From NCBI GenBank assembly GCA_027306915.1, contig DAHUYW010000013.1:24804-88803 (forward strand): a stretch of 64,000 nt of DNA. The letters are read 5' to 3'. Below the pieces are notes generated by a model. It made no database searches, was not told where the DNA came from, and saw only the letters and a program-made list of their open reading frames with translations. Within the stretch, counting starts at the first letter, position 1, and every line of letters begins with the position of its first letter. The stretch is from Spirochaetales bacterium. Lineage in GTDB: Bacteria > Spirochaetota > Spirochaetia > DAHUYW01. The position numbers and the translations under genes are program-made. This document shows positions 61,324 through 64,000 of the stretch, one piece after another.

Positions 61324-61375
61324 ATGGCCAACTGTATCCCGGCGGGGGGGTGAGTGTCGAGCCTGCCTAAAAGGA

Positions 61376-62782
61376 TCACACGGCTGTCACCTGGTAGCCG
61401 AGGTAGTTTTGGAACGCCTCCACCATCGGCTCTACGAGATGGCCGGGGGTGATGCTGACGTGGTGGCGATGCCCGCTTCTCCCGATGAACTGTAGGACAT
61501 CCTGCAGGTTCTCGATCTCGGCAACTCCGGCGCAGCCGAAGAACTGCTTCGAAAACTGATCCTTGGTGATCTTGCCTTTGCCGAGATAGAAATCGAGACT
61601 TCCTTCCTTCGTCATCATGCTCCCGAAGGTGAAGTCCATCGGACGGATTCGACCTACGTTGCAGCCGAATCCGTGGCCGGGGCCCATGCTGCTGGCAAGG
61701 ATGAGGTGATCGGAGATGGTCCCCTTCTCGGCCATGAGGCTGCGCGGAACGTTTCCGCAGTGGAAGAGAATGCATTTGTTCTCCTCCTCTCCGTAGTTGT
61801 TGTTCCAGTCCAGGATCCCGCTTGCCTCACCCGAGGCCCGGGTCAGCGCGAACATGGTGACGGCATTCGCGACATCGACTTCGCACGCAGTCGGCACGGC
61901 GTGCTCCGCAAGATCGCCGGTTACGAGGCAGGGCGAGATGCCGTACTTCATCTGCAGCTCCGTCCAGCACCGGATCGCCATTGCATCCATCTTGTATTCG
62001 GCAACGACGTTATCGAGGACGACGCCGAGCTTCGCCAAGTTGACAAGCGCGTTCTCCGGCGCACTGCCCCAATTCGCCACCTGCCTCAGATGCTCCATCT
62101 TCTCCTTGAAGCTGTTCGTGCTCGTGCGAAGCGAATCCATCCGCGCGAAGATCTCCGACATGTCAATGGTTTCGACCGTGATCCCGTGGGACTGGAGCGC
62201 AAGCTCGTCCACCCGGACGGTCTTGAACGGTGTGGTGCGGGCACCGCTCGACCCTACCGTCATCTGCCGCATGCTGCCGACGATCCGGCACACGCGGTCG
62301 AAGGTATCGATGTTTCGGGCAAACGCTTCGCTTCCGGGGCGGACCGTGTGGGGCTGGAGGTTCGTGAAGGGGATCCCGACCTGCCGAAACACGTCCATGA
62401 TTGACAGTTTGCCGCAGAATGCGTCGCGACGGCTCTGCGGTCCGAGCTGATCCAAATCGTCGGGATAGGCCTGGATGAGAATAGGAACGCCCGCTTCCCG
62501 AAGCGCAACCGAAGCACCGTTTTCGTCTCCGAAGTTCGGAAGCGAGAGAATGACGCCACCGAACTTGCCGCGGTTCTTTCGCAGGAAATCCGCGTAGGCT
62601 CGGCCGTGATCCGCGGTCTCCACCGCGCCGTGCGGGACCGCCTTCTCGTCGATGAGGAGCGTTTCGTGACCGAGCTCTCGAAGCACGCGCACCATCTCCT
62701 CCCGGGCCGATTGGATGAGCGACGACGGAAAGAATGCCCGATTGCCGAAAAAAAGCGCAAACCTGGTCTTCTGGCTGTCCAT
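61376..62782 (-). CDS. L-fucose/L-arabinose isomerase-family protein
   Basis: The protein has 468 residues. The N-terminus ALFFGNRAFFPSSLIQSARE and the body (GGVILSLPNFGDENGASVAL, CWTELQMKYGISPCLVTGDL, CEVDVANAVTMFALTRASGE, ILFHCGNVPRSLM) match the FucI/AraA-related family of cytoplasmic sugar isomerases. ATG 62782 has GGGGGAGGAA upstream; the long frame back to 63154 crosses the divergent gene. Substrate is not certain; a 6-deoxy or pentose sugar is likely. The divergent neighbour encodes a sugar-phosphate-type phosphatase family. Confidence 0.85.
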   Translation of the reverse strand: MDSQKTRFALFFGNRAFFPSSLIQSAREEMVRVLRELGHETLLIDEKAVPHGAVETADHGRAYADFLRKNRGKFGGVILSLPNFGDENGASVALREAGVPILIQAYPDDLDQLGPQSRRDAFCGKLSIMDVFRQVGIPFTNLQPHTVRPGSEAFARNIDTFDRVCRIVGSMRQMTVGSSGARTTPFKTVRVDELALQSHGITVETIDMSEIFARMDSLRTSTNSFKEKMEHLRQVANWGSAPENALVNLAKLGVVLDNVVAEYKMDAMAIRCWTELQMKYGISPCLVTGDLAEHAVPTACEVDVANAVTMFALTRASGEASGILDWNNNYGEEENKCILFHCGNVPRSLMAEKGTISDHLILASSMGPGHGFGCNVGRIRPMDFTFGSMMTKEGSLDFYLGKGKITKDQFSKQFFGCAGVAEIENLQDVLQFIGRSGHRHHVSITPGHLVEPMVEAFQNYLGYQVTAV

Positions 62783-62881
62783 AGGTTCCTCCCCCTCGAT
62801 TCTACCTTGTCCGGTTGCCGAGGTCGACTTCGATTTCGGATGGTCCGGCACCCTTGATTCCTGGCCGCTCTTCCTGCTACC

Positions 62882-64000
62882 GTGCGAATTCCCGGCGAGG
62901 CGCTCGACACCTGCTCGCGTCGCATCAACCACGCCGTGGAGCGGGAGGCCGGATTGCCGAATCCAATTCGAACCGACGGGAGCAATCGCTTTGCGAGGGA
63001 TTCGTTTGTCCGGCGCTATCCGTCGATAATCGACGAGACGATCCAGGGCGGCTCCGATCTCCCGTCGGCGGCGGTGGACGAGCTTTCGCTCCTGCGCGAC
63101 GAGCTCACCACCGGGGCCCCTTTGAGACTCTTTGAGCCCCCTGCGCCGGACCATGACGAATGGAGCCGGCTATTTGCCCGCTACGCGCGCGATACGTGGC
63201 TGAACACGGAGTGGTTCTTCGGCGACCATCTCTTCTATCGGCGCATCCTCCAGGCGGTCAGATGGTGGGAAACCGGCGTTGATCCCTATGCCATGGCAAA
63301 AGAGGCCGAGTATCGCAGCCCACGGCTCGCCGAGCTCATGGCCGAGGTGGGAGCTCTCTCACAGGCCGATCCCGCAGATCGTCTTGCCGTCCTTCTCCTC
63401 TACTCCCTGTGGGGGAATCGCGTGGACTTAAGCAACCGTGAAACCGCGAAGCACGGCATCGGAGATCCGAGCGAACGGGATTCGCACCTGCTCATCGACG
63501 ACCGAGCGGCGGCGGTTCGTCGACTCCTAGACGCTCGCGGCGGGGTAAGCATCGTCACCGACAACGCCGGCACCGAGCTGGCGATGGACCTGGTGCTCGC
63601 CGACGCCCTTGTCGGCTTGCAGCACAGCGCCGTTTATCTGCACGTAAAAATGCATCCGACCTACGTGAGCGACGCGACCGCCGGGGACGTGAGCGCCATG
63701 ATTGCGCTCTTTCGCTCGGGCTCCGCCGGCAGGGGAGCCGTCGCTCTCGGCGAGCGTCTCCACGCGGCGCTACGCGAGGGGCGCCTGCGGCTTGCTCCTG
63801 ACCTCTACTGGAACCTGCCCTCCTGGCTCGCGGAGGCTCCTCCTCGAATCGCTCAGCTTTTCGAGCGGTCCGTATTGGTGATTCTGAAGGGCGATGCGAA
63901 TTACCGCCGTTTGGTTCGAGACACCGATTGGGCGCCAGGAACCCCGCTCTCCGCAGCGGTGTCGCTCTGGCGGCCGACGTCGCCCTCCTTCCGGCTCCCG
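62882..64000 (+). CDS. ARMT1/DUF89 damage-control phosphatase-like protein, 3' end outside window
   Basis: The frame is open from GTG 62882 to the window end (373 codons) without a stop. It shows the ARMT1-like domain: IRTDGSNRFARDSFVRRYPS, LLLYSLWGNRVDLSN, and the metal site VTDNAGTELAMDLVLADALV followed by HVKMHPTYVSDAT and ILKGDANYRRLVRDTDW. These metal-dependent phosphatases act on unwanted sugar phosphates and related metabolites. Start alternatives are CTG 62861 or GTG 62936; no ribosome site decides. It is divergent from the isomerase gene with about 100 bp between them, suggesting joint control. Confidence 0.82.
   Translation, partial: MRIPGEALDTCSRRINHAVEREAGLPNPIRTDGSNRFARDSFVRRYPSIIDETIQGGSDLPSAAVDELSLLRDELTTGAPLRLFEPPAPDHDEWSRLFARYARDTWLNTEWFFGDHLFYRRILQAVRWWETGVDPYAMAKEAEYRSPRLAELMAEVGALSQADPADRLAVLLLYSLWGNRVDLSNRETAKHGIGDPSERDSHLLIDDRAAAVRRLLDARGGVSIVTDNAGTELAMDLVLADALVGLQHSAVYLHVKMHPTYVSDATAGDVSAMIALFRSGSAGRGAVALGERLHAALREGRLRLAPDLYWNLPSWLAEAPPRIAQLFERSVLVILKGDANYRRLVRDTDWAPGTPLSAAVSLWRPTSPSFRLP

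Noticed and set aside
61673..62404. 243-codon plus-strand frame opposite the isomerase gene
   Set aside because: The minus strand carries a clear family match over the same bases; the plus frame has shadow composition.
1..64000. tRNA, rRNA, CRISPR arrays, insertion sequences or prophage genes
   Set aside because: No regularly spaced repeat array, transposase, integrase, phage structural gene or recognisable tRNA/rRNA was found by reading both strands; short tRNAs could be missed without a scan.

Overview
The window looks like a chromosomal segment of a GC-rich, free-living, sugar-eating bacterium, most probably a spirochaete (Spirochaetales). The main clue is the solute-binding proteins: their signal peptides end in FAGGSKES, FAGGTKEG or FANGGQEK instead of a normal lipobox, a style I associate with Spirochaeta/Treponema. 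The abundance of carbohydrate ABC importers and a multi-pass chemoreceptor agree with this. No rRNA or tRNA gene was seen, so the assignment is an inference.

Layout. 160-7365 (+): a polyol (sorbitol/mannitol-like) module with an SDR dehydrogenase, a NarL-type two-component pair, a binding protein, an intercistronic terminator, two permeases and a zinc alcohol dehydrogenase. 7505-10035: a UlaG-like metallo-hydrolase and, on the other strand, a glycosyltransferase-acyltransferase fusion. 10154-18773 (-): a complete sugar importer (binding protein, permease with a charged tail, double ATPase) together with its own sensory cascade (extracytoplasmic sensor binding protein, YesM-type kinase, YesN-type regulator). 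19020-23485: a DMT transporter, a quinone oxidoreductase, a GNAT acetyltransferase carrying a tandem 78-bp in-frame repeat, and an ABC1/UbiB kinase. 23565-26634 (-): an ECF42-type sigma factor operon with two DGPF (YCII) proteins, a helix-hairpin-helix protein and a DHFR-like reductase. 26899-27559: a Phd/VapC-like toxin-antitoxin pair on an apparently leaderless promoter.

27649-39104 is an accessory region with much gene decay: a TetR regulator, an unrecognised protein, an internally deleted winged-helix gene, a third sugar importer (29619-32700), an ankyrin protein, and then the remains of a fourth sugar importer with a sigma54-type two-component system. In those remains the ATPase is split so that its C-terminal half lies 4.3 kb upstream of its N-terminal half, the permease is frameshifted and deleted, the response regulator is cut by an in-frame stop, and the histidine kinase has lost its N-terminus.

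39231-49811: a CrtI-like oxidoreductase, an autoregulated TetR gene overlapping a FabF gene, a 2054-residue tandem UvrA (two UvrA units, four ATPase cassettes) carrying a diverged copy of the repeat found in the GNAT gene, a degenerate receiver protein and ClpS. 49944-55035: a regulator combining HTH, GHKL kinase and STAS-like domains behind five TTGACAA repeats, a candidate small RNA with two anti-Shine-Dalgarno motifs downstream of a peroxiredoxin, an HD-domain protein and a chemoreceptor. 54980-59902 (-): a thiamin salvage operon (CytX, ThiM, ThiE, ThiL, ThiD) behind a TPP riboswitch with its own terminator. 59965-64000: a lipoprotein alpha/beta hydrolase lacking its nucleophile, a fucose/arabinose isomerase-like protein and, divergently, an ARMT1/DUF89 phosphatase running off the window.

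The best candidates for something undescribed are the dispersed in-frame repeat (GNAT and UvrA), the double anti-SD RNA, the TTGACAA array with its partner-switch-like regulator, and the permuted, decaying transporter locus.
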